DNA from: Ensifer adhaerens
GTDB lineage: Bacteria > Pseudomonadota > Alphaproteobacteria > Rhizobiales > Rhizobiaceae
Direction: 5' to 3'
DNA: 64,000 nt
Assembly (NCBI RefSeq): GCF_002007205.1
Contig: NZ_LAZS01000010.1
Span: 62,001-126,000, forward strand
Under the pieces are notes generated by a model. That model was not told the origin of the DNA. It worked only from the letters and a program-made list of their open reading frames with translations, and made no database searches. Positions 45,812 through 54,024 of this stretch are shown piece after piece; the stretch's first letter is position 1, and each line of letters begins with the position of its first letter. Made by a program: the position numbers and the translations under genes.

Positions 45812-46732
45812 ATGGGTGTCTGGATCGATACGGACATGGGGTTCGACGACATTGCCGCCGTGCTTGTCGTCCTTCATGCCGGTGAAGAGATCGACGGCGT
45901 GTCGCTCGTCTTCGGCAACACGCCGCTTGACCAGGTGAAGCGCAATGCCGCCAGCGCGATGCTTGCCTTCGGCTGGAATTTTCCCATTCACGAGGGTCGC
46001 ACCCTGCCGGTGCTCGGCAAGCTCGAGACCGCCGAACGCATCCTTGGCGAAGCCGGCATGCCAACGGCTGGATTGACCCTGCCGGAGGCGGACGCCTTGC
46101 CGGTTAGCGACGCCTTTGCGGCCTTTTGCGCCTGGCTCGACGGGGAGGGGCCGAAGCGCATTCTGGCGCTCGGACCGCTCACCAATCTCGCTGCCCTTTG
46201 CCTTGCCCGTCCGGACTTGGCCAGCCGCATCACCGACCTCACCTGGATGGGTGGCGGCGTCACCAGCGGCAACCACACGGCTTCCGCCGAATTCAACGCC
46301 TTTGCCGATCCGGAAGCGCTGGCGATCGTGATTGCGCACGGCCTGCCGCTGCGCATGGTCGATCTCGATCTCTGCCGCAAGGTCTTTGCCTATCCCGACG
46401 ATGTCGCGTCGATCCGCGCGGCCGGCGGCGCCAATGCGGCGCTGCTCGCCGATCTGCTCGCCGGCTACATCTCCATCGGCACCAGCCGCGGCCGCCCGGG
46501 CATGGCGATCTATGACCCTTCAGCCGCCGTTGCCTTCGTCAATCCGGGGGCTGTGTCCTTCCGAAGTGCGCGCATTGATGTCGAACTCGGCGGAACCTTA
46601 ACGCGTGGGCGCACCGTCGTCGAAACCCGCGCGAGCGACGTGACCTTCAATGCGGAATACGCCGTCGATGCCCATGTCGAGACCACGCGGGCGCAGATCC
46701 TGGGTGCTTTGATGAAGGAAGCGCAGAAATGA
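45812..46732 (+). CDS. Nucleoside hydrolase
   Basis: 306-residue ribohydrolase that should split nucleosides into base and ribose. The calcium-binding N-terminal motif is WIDTDMGFDDIAAVLVVLHA, close to the family DTDPGxDD. ILALGPLTNLAALCLARPDL and GGVTSGNHTASAEFNAFADP are further family signatures. The C-terminal Asp motif reads MAIYDPSAAVAF, where the His-Asp of many members is Tyr-Asp, so substrate class cannot be assumed. It starts seven bases after the ATPase gene and overlaps the next start. The product base would feed the adenine deaminase that follows. Confidence 0.88.
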   Translation: MGVWIDTDMGFDDIAAVLVVLHAGEEIDGVSLVFGNTPLDQVKRNAASAMLAFGWNFPIHEGRTLPVLGKLETAERILGEAGMPTAGLTLPEADALPVSDAFAAFCAWLDGEGPKRILALGPLTNLAALCLARPDLASRITDLTWMGGGVTSGNHTASAEFNAFADPEALAIVIAHGLPLRMVDLDLCRKVFAYPDDVASIRAAGGANAALLADLLAGYISIGTSRGRPGMAIYDPSAAVAFVNPGAVSFRSARIDVELGGTLTRGRTVVETRASDVTFNAEYAVDAHVETTRAQILGALMKEAQK

Positions 46733-48516
46733 GCGCCCTGCAGCAGCCTCAGGACTTGATGGACGCAGCGCTCCGCACCCGTGCGGTGGCGGCAGCGCGC
46801 GGCGCAGGACCGTTCGATGTCCTGATATCGGGCGGCACGCTCGTCGACGTGGTCACGGGCGAGCTACGTCCGGCCGACATCGGCCTCGTCGGACCATTGA
46901 TCGCCAGTGTTCACGAAACGGGGGCGCGCAGTGATGCGGTAACGGTCATCGATGCGAGTGGTGCCTTCATATCCCCCGGTCTGATCGACACGCACATGCA
47001 TGTCGAAAGCTCGATGGTGACGCCGGCGGCCTATGCCAATGCCGTGCTGCCGCGTGGCGTCACCACCGTCGTCTGGGATCCGCACGAGTTCGGCAATGTG
47101 AACGGCGTTGCCGGTGTGCGCTGGGCCGCAGATGCCATCCGCGGTCTGCCGTTGCGTACAGTCCTGCTGGCGCCCTCCAGCGTGCCGTCGGCACCCGGCC
47201 TGGAGCTGGCCGGTGCCGATTTCGACGCTGATGTGATTGCCGAAATTCTGCGCTGGCCGGAAATCGGCGGTATCGCCGAAATGATGAACATGCGCGGCGT
47301 CATCGATGGCGAGGCGCGGATCACCGGCATCGTTCAGGCGGGGCTCGCCGCCGGCAAGCCGGTCAACGGCCATGCGCGCAGCCTTGCCGGCTCTGATCTC
47401 CAGGCCTTCGTGACCGCCGGCGTCAGCTCCGACCACGAGCTTGTCTCCGGCGACGACCTGCTGGCAAAGCTCAGGGCAGGGCTTTCGATCGAACTGCGCG
47501 GCTCCCACGACCACCTGCTGCCGGACTTCGTCAAAACACTCAACAGCTTGGGCCATCTTCCTCAGACGGTGACGCTTTGCACCGACGACGTTTTCCCCGA
47601 CGATCTCGCCCGTGCGGGCGGTCTCGACGATGTCGTTCGCCGGCTGGTGCGTTACGGCCTGCCGGTCGAATGGGCGCTCCGGGCGGCAACGCTGAACGGC
47701 GCCGTCCGGCTCGGCCGTCACGACCTCGGGCTTGTGGCGCCAGGGCGTCGGGCGGACATCGTGATCTTCGAAGATCTCGCTGATTTCCGTGCGCGCACGG
47801 TCATCGTCGACGGCAAGGCGATTGCAGGCGCCGGACGGATGATCGAACCGCTCGACGGCATCGCCGCCGAGGCGCTGCATGGCACGATGAAGATTGCTCC
47901 CCTTTCGACGCACGATTTTTGTATTCCCGCCGATGGCACCAAGGTCCGCGTTGCGACCATCGACCGGCCGCGCTTCACCCAGTGGGGCGAAGCAGTTGCC
48001 AAGGTCGAGAACGGCTTCGTCGTTCCGCCCGAGGGTACGACCCTGATCGCGGTCGCGCACCGCCACGGGCGTGCTGAAAGCCGGCCACGCGTTGGTCTGT
48101 TGTCGAGTTGGGGCGCCTGGCGTGGGGCCTTCGCCACCACGGTCTCGCATGACAGCCACAACCTCACCGTCTTTGGCGGAAACGCCGCGGATATGGCAGT
48201 CGCTGCCAACGCGGTGATTGCGGCCGGTGGCGGCATGGCCGTTGCGTCCGGAGGCAAGGTCGACGCGCTCCTGCCTTTGCCGCTCGCCGGATTGGTCTCG
48301 GAAGAGCCGCTGGAAGAGGTGGCCTCGGGCTTTGCCGCGCTCCGCGAAGCGGTCGGTCGCATCGTTGACTGGCAGCCGCCCTATCTGGTTTTCAAGGCCT
48401 GCTTCGGCGCGACGCTCGCCTGCAATGCCGGCCCGCACCAGACCGATCGCGGCATCGCCGACGTGGCGACGGGCAAGGTCATGGAAAGCCCGATCCTTGA
48501 GGTTCTTGAAGCATGA
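46729..48516 (+). CDS. ade: Adenine deaminase
   Basis: 595-residue amidohydrolase-superfamily enzyme converting adenine to hypoxanthine and ammonia. The metal site is in SPGLIDTHMHVESSMVTPAA, followed by VVWDPHEFGNVNGVAGVRWA, NGHARSLAGSDLQAFV, GVSSDHELVSGDD and VTLCTDDVFPDDLARAGGLD. Length matches the bacterial Ade family. The start overlaps the nucleoside hydrolase stop (ATGA). It is the last gene of the operon; a strong inverted repeat follows 3 bases after the stop. Confidence 0.93.
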   Translation: MSALQQPQDLMDAALRTRAVAAARGAGPFDVLISGGTLVDVVTGELRPADIGLVGPLIASVHETGARSDAVTVIDASGAFISPGLIDTHMHVESSMVTPAAYANAVLPRGVTTVVWDPHEFGNVNGVAGVRWAADAIRGLPLRTVLLAPSSVPSAPGLELAGADFDADVIAEILRWPEIGGIAEMMNMRGVIDGEARITGIVQAGLAAGKPVNGHARSLAGSDLQAFVTAGVSSDHELVSGDDLLAKLRAGLSIELRGSHDHLLPDFVKTLNSLGHLPQTVTLCTDDVFPDDLARAGGLDDVVRRLVRYGLPVEWALRAATLNGAVRLGRHDLGLVAPGRRADIVIFEDLADFRARTVIVDGKAIAGAGRMIEPLDGIAAEALHGTMKIAPLSTHDFCIPADGTKVRVATIDRPRFTQWGEAVAKVENGFVVPPEGTTLIAVAHRHGRAESRPRVGLLSSWGAWRGAFATTVSHDSHNLTVFGGNAADMAVAANAVIAAGGGMAVASGGKVDALLPLPLAGLVSEEPLEEVASGFAALREAVGRIVDWQPPYLVFKACFGATLACNAGPHQTDRGIADVATGKVMESPILEVLEA

Positions 48517-48518
48517 TT

Positions 48519-48551
48519 TTCACAGGTCGCCGAAGTAAGGCGACCTGTGAA
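48519..48551. terminator. Perfect 13-bp inverted repeat after adenine deaminase
   Basis: TTCACAGGTCGCC, loop GAAGTAA, GGCGACCTGTGAA, starting just after the ade stop. The T-run is missing on the + side, but the length and position make it the likely end of the purine operon. It also faces the convergent M20 gene. Confidence 0.6.
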
Positions 48552-48650
48552 GACCCGTCCGCTAGGCGGAGCGCCTCAATATTCAAGAAAACGCTCTAAA
48601 GCCTTGAGATTGCCAGCTTCCGATCGATTTCGCGGATCGCCGGACACCGC

Positions 48651-49826
48651 TTACTCGGCGCGTTCCAGCTCCTGCTCCACCAGGGTCGACCAGAAGGCGA
48701 CGCCCGGACCGATCGCCGCGTCGTTGAAATCATAGGCGGTGTTGTGGTGCAGCGCGCCGTCGACGGCGGGGCCGTTGCCGAGCCAGACGTAACAGCCGGG
48801 GGCTTCGAGCCCGAAGAAGGCGAAGTCGTCGCCGGCGGTCGAAGGCGGGAACGCCGTGCGGGTCCTGTCGCCGAAGACGGCGCGTGCGGCCTTCAGAGCA
48901 CGGGCGCTGGCATCGGCCTCGTTGACGACCGGCGGAATGCGGCGTTCGAATTCGTATTCGACGGAAATCCCGTACATCTCCGCCGTGCCGCGCGCCAACC
49001 GGCCGATCTCCGTCTCAAGCTGATCGCGGACTTCGGGCGTATAGGCACGCGCCGTGCCGCCGATCTCGACGATATCCGGAATGACGTTGAGCGCCTTCGA
49101 GTCGCCGGCGCGCACGGAGCAGGCGCTGACGACGGCGGGCTGCAAGGGGTCGACGACGCGGCCGACGATCGATTGCAGCGAGGCGAGGAATGTGCCTGAT
49201 GCCGTTACCGGGTCGCGGCCGAGATGCGGCTTGGCGCCATGGGTGCCGACACCGCGGAAGGTGAGCCGCCAGCTATCCGAAGAAGCAAGCTGCGGGCCGG
49301 CGACGACAGCCATTTCGTCCGGATCAAGGCCGGGCATGTTGTGTAGGCCGTAAATTGCGTCGCAGGGGAAGAGGGTAAACAGCCCGTCCTCGACCATGCG
49401 CTTCGCACCGCCGCGGCCTTCTTCGGCGGGCTGGAAGATGAAATGCACGGTGCCGGAGAAATTGCGGGTCTTCGCCAGATGGCGGGCAGCGCCGAGCAGC
49501 ATTGCCGTGTGGCCGTCATGGCCGCAGGCATGCATCTTGCCGGCCTCGCGGGATTTGTAGGGACGGTCGGCGATCTCCGGCATGGCGAGCGCATCCATAT
49601 CGGCGCGAAGACCGATCGAGCGCGTGCCGTTGCCCACTTGCAGGGTGCCGACGACACCGGTTTTTCCCAAGCCCCGGTGTACCTTTAGGCCCGCATCCTC
49701 AAGCCATTCGGCAACGAGGTCGCTGGTGCGCACTTCCTCGAAGCCCAGTTCCGGATGGGCATGCAGGTCGCGACGGAAATCGGTGAGGAAGGAGAGGTCG
49801 TCGGCAATTCCGTCTGGCAGGCGCAT
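48651..49826 (-). CDS. M20-family amidohydrolase
   Basis: 391-residue metal-dependent amidohydrolase of the M20D type (hippurate/aminoacyl hydrolase-like). Landmarks are DFRRDLHAHPELGFEEVRTS, GLRADMDALAMPE, the metal site KMHACGHDGHTAMLLGAARH and the catalytic Glu pair in FQPAEEGRGGAKRMVEDGLF. The lid-domain His is in FRGVGTHGAKPHLGRDPV. The ATG at 49826 with GGGAA upstream gives the normal family length; upstream in-frame ATGs at 49880 and 49922 add an unconserved tail. It reads toward the purine operon and may act on an N-acyl amino acid. Confidence 0.87.
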   Translation of the reverse strand: MRLPDGIADDLSFLTDFRRDLHAHPELGFEEVRTSDLVAEWLEDAGLKVHRGLGKTGVVGTLQVGNGTRSIGLRADMDALAMPEIADRPYKSREAGKMHACGHDGHTAMLLGAARHLAKTRNFSGTVHFIFQPAEEGRGGAKRMVEDGLFTLFPCDAIYGLHNMPGLDPDEMAVVAGPQLASSDSWRLTFRGVGTHGAKPHLGRDPVTASGTFLASLQSIVGRVVDPLQPAVVSACSVRAGDSKALNVIPDIVEIGGTARAYTPEVRDQLETEIGRLARGTAEMYGISVEYEFERRIPPVVNEADASARALKAARAVFGDRTRTAFPPSTAGDDFAFFGLEAPGCYVWLGNGPAVDGALHHNTAYDFNDAAIGPGVAFWSTLVEQELERAE

Positions 49827-50019
49827 CGGCAGGCATTCCCATGTTTCATCCGGCGAAGGGCTTGTGAATTCCGCGCGCATTGTCGGCTCGGCGGTGCCCT
49901 TTCGGTTTGATCGAAGTCGCAAACGGTATAGACGAAAACGGTCGGAACCAGAACAGTAAGCCGGCCTTTTTGATCGCCTTTCATTCTAGGGCGAAAGCGT
50001 GCAGACGAGGACGTAACCG

Positions 50020-50700
50020 ATGCAGCCCCACGACTTCTGGCAAGAAATCTATCCGCCGAAAAGCTTCGACATTCAGGCGGGTTATCGCGATTTCTTCCCG
50101 GCGACACTCAATGACGGACGGCAGATCCTCTTGCCGATCCGTCCGCTTGCCGACGGCAAGCATGCGCTCGCCTCGCTGATCGTCAATCAGGCAAGTTTTG
50201 CCGTCGAAGACGCGCTGGCAACGGAACTCGCGGCAAAGCTCGCGGCCTACGAGCCCGAAGTCGTCGCCGGCCTGCCGACACTTGGTCTCACGCTAGCGTC
50301 TGCCGTCGCCCGCAAGCTCGGCCACAGCCGCTACGTGCCGCTCGGGACCTCCAGAAAATTCTGGTATGTCGACGACCTGTCGGTGCCGCTTTCCTCGATC
50401 ACGACGCCTGACCAGAAGAAGCGGCTCTATGTCGATCCGCGCATGCTGCCGCTGCTTGAGGGCAAACGCGTGGCGCTGATCGACGATGTCATTTCCAGCG
50501 GCACGTCGATCGTTGCCGGGCTGACCCTCATGGAGGCCTGCGGCATCGAACCCGTCGCGATCGGCGCCGCCATGCTGCAGACCGAGCGCTGGCATCACCC
50601 GCTCGCCGCGCGTGCACCACATTGGCCCGAGCGTGTCGTCGGAGTGTTTCAAACGCCCCTGCTTCAGCGGCGTGACGACGGCAGCTGGCACGCCGCCTGA
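50020..50700 (+). CDS. Phosphoribosyltransferase-domain protein
   Basis: 226-residue soluble protein with the type I PRPP-binding motif KRVALIDDVISSGTSIVAGL at about residues 149-168, containing the two acidic residues and the SSGTS loop. EVVAGLPTLGLTLASAVARK is the upstream PPi-loop region. The flexible-loop region around YVDDLSVPLSSITTPDQKKR contains a Lys pair. It would use PRPP to convert a free base to its nucleotide, which fits next to a purine operon, though the base is not evident. It is transcribed divergently from the M20 gene. Some members of this class act as regulators rather than enzymes. Confidence 0.78.
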   Translation: MQPHDFWQEIYPPKSFDIQAGYRDFFPATLNDGRQILLPIRPLADGKHALASLIVNQASFAVEDALATELAAKLAAYEPEVVAGLPTLGLTLASAVARKLGHSRYVPLGTSRKFWYVDDLSVPLSSITTPDQKKRLYVDPRMLPLLEGKRVALIDDVISSGTSIVAGLTLMEACGIEPVAIGAAMLQTERWHHPLAARAPHWPERVVGVFQTPLLQRRDDGSWHAA

Positions 50701-50769
50701 ATTCCTTTTCACCAAACGCCTGCCGCGATAGATTTGTCTATCTGCTCGGGACGTTACGAAAGGACTTGC

Positions 50770-51171
50770 ATGCGGTTCATCAATCCGATCCCTTTCGTCC
50801 GCGACATCGATCACTCCCGGGAATTCTACGAGAAGATTGTTGGCCTGACGGTTCGCGAGGATTTCGGTAACTTCGTCCTCTTCGAAGGCGGCTTTGCGAT
50901 CCATGAAGGACGTTCGCTGGAGCGGACCGTCTGGCGAACAGAGTTTGGTTCGAATGAACCCTACGGGCGGCGAAATCTGCTGCTTTATTTCGAGCACGCC
51001 GACGTCGATGCGGCTTTCGCGCGCATTGCGCCGCATGTGGACCTGATCCATCCGGTCGCGCGTCAGGCATGGGGCCAGTGCGTATTCCGCTTCTACGACC
51101 CGGACCGGCATGCGATCGAGATCGGAGAGCCGCAGGTGCCGGAATCGCCAACCGACCCGGAGAAACCCTAA
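50770..51171 (+). CDS. VOC-family (glyoxalase/dioxygenase fold) protein
   Basis: 133-residue protein that begins IPFVRDIDHSREFYEKIVGL and ends with QCVFRFYDPDRHAIEIGEPQ, the two halves of a VOC fold with the metal-ligand Glu near the end. AAAGGA about eight bases before the ATG at 50770 supports this start over one at 50734. It lies 69 bases after the phosphoribosyltransferase gene and converges with the copper island. Function within the superfamily cannot be assigned. Confidence 0.8.
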   Translation: MRFINPIPFVRDIDHSREFYEKIVGLTVREDFGNFVLFEGGFAIHEGRSLERTVWRTEFGSNEPYGRRNLLLYFEHADVDAAFARIAPHVDLIHPVARQAWGQCVFRFYDPDRHAIEIGEPQVPESPTDPEKP

Positions 51172-51203
51172 ACTTACTGAGGCGCTGGCTTCATTGAAAT
51201 CCA

Positions 51204-51231
51204 AGGCGCCCTCGCCGTCGCGAAGGCGCCT
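51204..51231. terminator. Inverted repeat between convergent genes
   Basis: AGGCGCC and GGCGCCT with a GC-rich loop between, in the 97-base gap where the VOC gene and the copper island converge. No T-run is seen; position is the main argument. Confidence 0.3.
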
Positions 51232-51268
51232 GGAATTGTGCGCTATCCTTCAGAGGGCGAAGCGCGGC

Positions 51269-51733
51269 TTAGTTCGCTGGGCGAACCTGATAGTAAACCG
51301 TCGACTTCGCGCCGCCTGCCTTGGCGATCGTGTAGACGTCGTAGGAGGCCTTCGGATCGTTGCCCATGCCGAGCGAGCCTGAGGGCATGCCGGGCACGGC
51401 GATGCCGGCGACATCAGGCTTTTCAGCCAGCAGCTTCTTGACCGCTTCGAGCGGCACGTGCCCTTCGATGACATAGCCGTCGATGACGGCGGTATGGCAG
51501 CCTTCCACGTCGGCGGGAACCGCGAAGCGCGTCTTGATCACCGACATGTCGGCCTCGTCGTGCACCTCGACCTTGTAGCCGGCCGCTTCCATCGCGTCCG
51601 CCCATTCCTCGCAGCAGCCGCATTGCGGATCCTTGTAGACGGCCATGGTGCCGGTTGCCGCCACTGCGCCTGTTGCCAAGAGGGTGATGCCCGCAATCGT
51701 GCCTGCAACGAAATGCCTGCGTAACACGTTCAT
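51269..51733 (-). CDS. DUF411 exported metal-associated protein
   Basis: 154-residue periplasmic protein, last gene of the copper island. A signal peptide covers about residues 1-25 (FVAGTIAGITLLATGAVAA). The DUF411 signature is YKDPQCGCCEEWADAM with three Cys close together, and a fourth is in DVEGCHTAVIDGYVIEGHVP. The family is regularly found with copper resistance genes, and the Cys motif could bind Cu(I). TVYYQVRP near the end is conserved. It follows the CusF-like gene after 83 bases. Confidence 0.88.
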   Translation of the reverse strand: MNVLRRHFVAGTIAGITLLATGAVAATGTMAVYKDPQCGCCEEWADAMEAAGYKVEVHDEADMSVIKTRFAVPADVEGCHTAVIDGYVIEGHVPLEAVKKLLAEKPDVAGIAVPGMPSGSLGMGNDPKASYDVYTIAKAGGAKSTVYYQVRPAN

Positions 51734-51816
51734 CGAACACTCCTTTCCATTCTTCCTGATTTTAAGGATTGTGAAGCCCGGGTCGCCAGATGTCGACCCG
51801 GGCGGTTTGCCGCAGC

Positions 51817-52110
51817 TTACTTGATCTCGGTCACTGTCAGCTTGCCGTTGACCCGATCGGCGACGAATTCGATCGCAGCGCCTTCCTTGAGTTTGGCGAG
51901 CACCGCGTCGTCATTGACGCGGAACACCATGGTCATGGCCGGCATGTCCAGGTTCTTCAGGTCCTCATGGGCGATCGTCACCTTCTTGGCCTTGGTGTCG
52001 AGCTTCTTGACGACGCCCTTGGTGAATTCCGCTGCGTGAGTGGGAAGGGCAAATGTGGCGGCGGAAACGGCAAGCGTGAGCGCTGCGAAAAGTTTGCCTA
52101 TGGTCTTCAT
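51817..52110 (-). CDS. CusF-like periplasmic copper-binding protein
   Basis: 97-residue exported protein with a signal peptide (LFAALTLAVSAATFALPTHA) and a small OB-like fold. The metal site region is HEDLKNLDMPAMTMVFRVND, with the Met-x-x-Met-x-Met cluster and His that bind Cu(I) in CusF. In E. coli, CusF hands copper to CusCBA; here no cusB or cusA gene is in the window. It is separated by 26 bases from the cupredoxin gene, so they are co-transcribed. Confidence 0.88.
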   Translation of the reverse strand: MKTIGKLFAALTLAVSAATFALPTHAAEFTKGVVKKLDTKAKKVTIAHEDLKNLDMPAMTMVFRVNDDAVLAKLKEGAAIEFVADRVNGKLTVTEIK

Positions 52111-52136
52111 GGTTTCGTCCTTTCCTGTAATCGGAG

Positions 52137-52625
52137 TTACTTCTTCACGACGTCGAGCGGGCCGTGCATGCCGGCGTCGTAGTGGCCCGGCACCAGGCAG
52201 GCGAATTCGAAGGTGCCGTCATTGGTGAAGGTCCAGTAGATGTCGCCGGACTTGCCGGGCTCGAGCCGGATGGCGTTCGGGTCGTCGTGCTCCATGTCGG
52301 GGAATTTCTCCATGGTGATCTTGTGTTCCTGGATGGTTGCCTTGTCGTCGAGCACGAATTCATGCGCGAGCTCGCCGGCGTTCTTGATGGCGAAATGCAC
52401 CGTCTGGCCCTGGCGAACCTTGATGGTCGAGGGCGTGAAGATCATCTTGCCGTCGTCGGTTTCCTTCATGGTGACGCGGATCGTCTGCGTCGACTTCTTG
52501 CTGTCGCCGGGCTCGCCGATCGACACCTTGTCGTGGCCGCCGGCATGGCTGCCGCTGGCAAAGGCCTGGGAGGAAAGGGCGGAGGCGACAACGAGCGCCA
52601 GAGCGAGTGCTGATTTCTTCATCAT
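52137..52625 (-). CDS. Exported cupredoxin (type 1 copper protein)
   Basis: 162-residue periplasmic cupredoxin. The signal peptide is KKSALALALVVASALSSQAF. Type 1 copper ligands are seen as His in GELAHEFVLDD and Cys, His and Met in FACLVPGHYDAGMHGPLDVV. A His-rich GSHAGGHD follows the signal cleavage site. AGGA six bases upstream selects the ATG at 52625 (tandem ATG at 52622). It could pass electrons or Cu(I) to the multicopper oxidase encoded 48 bases upstream. Confidence 0.9.
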   Translation of the reverse strand: MMKKSALALALVVASALSSQAFASGSHAGGHDKVSIGEPGDSKKSTQTIRVTMKETDDGKMIFTPSTIKVRQGQTVHFAIKNAGELAHEFVLDDKATIQEHKITMEKFPDMEHDDPNAIRLEPGKSGDIYWTFTNDGTFEFACLVPGHYDAGMHGPLDVVKK

Positions 52626-52672
52626 ATGGTTCCTGATGGATTTGAAAGAGTTCATTACAGTCGGCCGTCCTC

Positions 52673-54010
52673 TCACGGTTTCGGCGTGATCACGGTCTTG
52701 GCATCCTTGGCCCGCGTCGGCTCCGGCAATGCGCCGGTCCATTCCCAGGCCTGTGTTCCCGGCGGGTTTTCGTACCAGCCGGGGTCGCTGTAATCGCCGG
52801 CGGAGATACCTTCGCGCACCTTCACCACCGAGAACATGCCGCCCATCTCCAGCGCGCCGTGCGGACCCCAGCCGGTCATCATCGGGATCGTGTTGTCGGG
52901 GAGCGGCATTTCCATTTCGCCCATGTCGGCCATGCCGGCCGTACCCATGGGCATGTAGTCGGGCTTCACCTTGCGGATCTTTTCCGCGACCGATTTCTTG
53001 TCGGCGCCGATGAAGGTCGGGATATCGTGGCCCATCGCGTTCATCGTGTGGTGCGACTTGTGGCAATGGATCGCCCAGTCGCCCTCGTACTTGGCGTCGA
53101 ACTCGTAGGCGCGCATGGCGCCGACGGGGATGTCGATCGACACTTCCGGCCAGCGTGCCTCCGGGCGCACCCAGCCGCCATCGGTGCAGGTCACCTCGAA
53201 GTCGTAGCCGTGCATGTGGATCGGATGGTTGGTCATGGTGAGGTTGCCGACCCGCACTCGTACCCGATCGTTCTTGGACACGACCAGGGGGTCGATGTCC
53301 GGGAAGATCCGGCTGTTCCAGCACCACATGTTGAAGTCGGTCATTTCCATGATCCGCGGCACATAGGTGCCGGGATCGATGTCGTAGGCATTGAGCAGGA
53401 ACACGAAGTCGCGGTCGACCCGCATGAAGTTCGGATCCTTCGGATGCACCACGAAGAAGCCCATCATGCCCATGGCCATCTGCACCATCTCGTCGGCGTG
53501 CGGGTGGTACATGAAGGTGCCCGACTTCACGAGGTCGAACTCGTAGACATAGGTCTTGCCGGCCGGGATATGCGGCTGCGACAGTCCGCCGACGCCATCC
53601 ATGCCCGATGGCAGAATCATGCCGTGCCAGTGGATAGTGGTATGTTCCGGCAGCTTGTTGGTGACGAAGATCCGCACGCGGTCGCCTTCGACCGCCTCGA
53701 TCGTCGGGCCCGGCGACTGGCCGTTATAGCCCCAGAGATAGGCGGTCATGCCATCGGCCATCTCGCGTTCGACCGGCTCGGCGACGAGGTGGAATTCCTT
53801 GACGCCGTTGTTGATGCGGTGCGGCAGCGTCCAGCCGTTCAAGGTGACGACCGGGTTGTAGTCGGGTCCGCTCGTCGGCACGAGCGGCTTCTGGGTTGCG
53901 GCATTGTCCATGCTTGCCGCTTCGGGCAGGCCGGAGTTTGAGGTTTGCGCCCAGGCGGCGGTCGAAACGAGAGCAGCACCAGCGCCGAGGAAGTTTCTTC
54001 TGTTGAACAT
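52673..54010 (-). CDS. Multicopper oxidase, Tat-exported
   Basis: 445-residue three-domain laccase-like enzyme that probably oxidises Cu(I) to the less toxic Cu(II) in the periplasm. The N-terminus FNRRNFLGAGAALVSTAAWA carries a twin-Arg export motif. All four copper motifs are present: HTTIHWHGMILPSG, GTFMYHPHADEM, NHPIHMHGYDFEV and DWAIHCHKSHHTMNAMGHD, the last holding the Cys-His electron path and the Met-rich type 1 site. Met-rich GMADMGEMEMPLPDNTIPMM follows and may bind Cu(I). AAGGATC places the start at 54010, 14 bases after the outer-membrane-factor gene. Confidence 0.93.
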   Translation of the reverse strand: MFNRRNFLGAGAALVSTAAWAQTSNSGLPEAASMDNAATQKPLVPTSGPDYNPVVTLNGWTLPHRINNGVKEFHLVAEPVEREMADGMTAYLWGYNGQSPGPTIEAVEGDRVRIFVTNKLPEHTTIHWHGMILPSGMDGVGGLSQPHIPAGKTYVYEFDLVKSGTFMYHPHADEMVQMAMGMMGFFVVHPKDPNFMRVDRDFVFLLNAYDIDPGTYVPRIMEMTDFNMWCWNSRIFPDIDPLVVSKNDRVRVRVGNLTMTNHPIHMHGYDFEVTCTDGGWVRPEARWPEVSIDIPVGAMRAYEFDAKYEGDWAIHCHKSHHTMNAMGHDIPTFIGADKKSVAEKIRKVKPDYMPMGTAGMADMGEMEMPLPDNTIPMMTGWGPHGALEMGGMFSVVKVREGISAGDYSDPGWYENPPGTQAWEWTGALPEPTRAKDAKTVITPKP

Positions 54011-54024
54011 CTTTATGATCCTTC

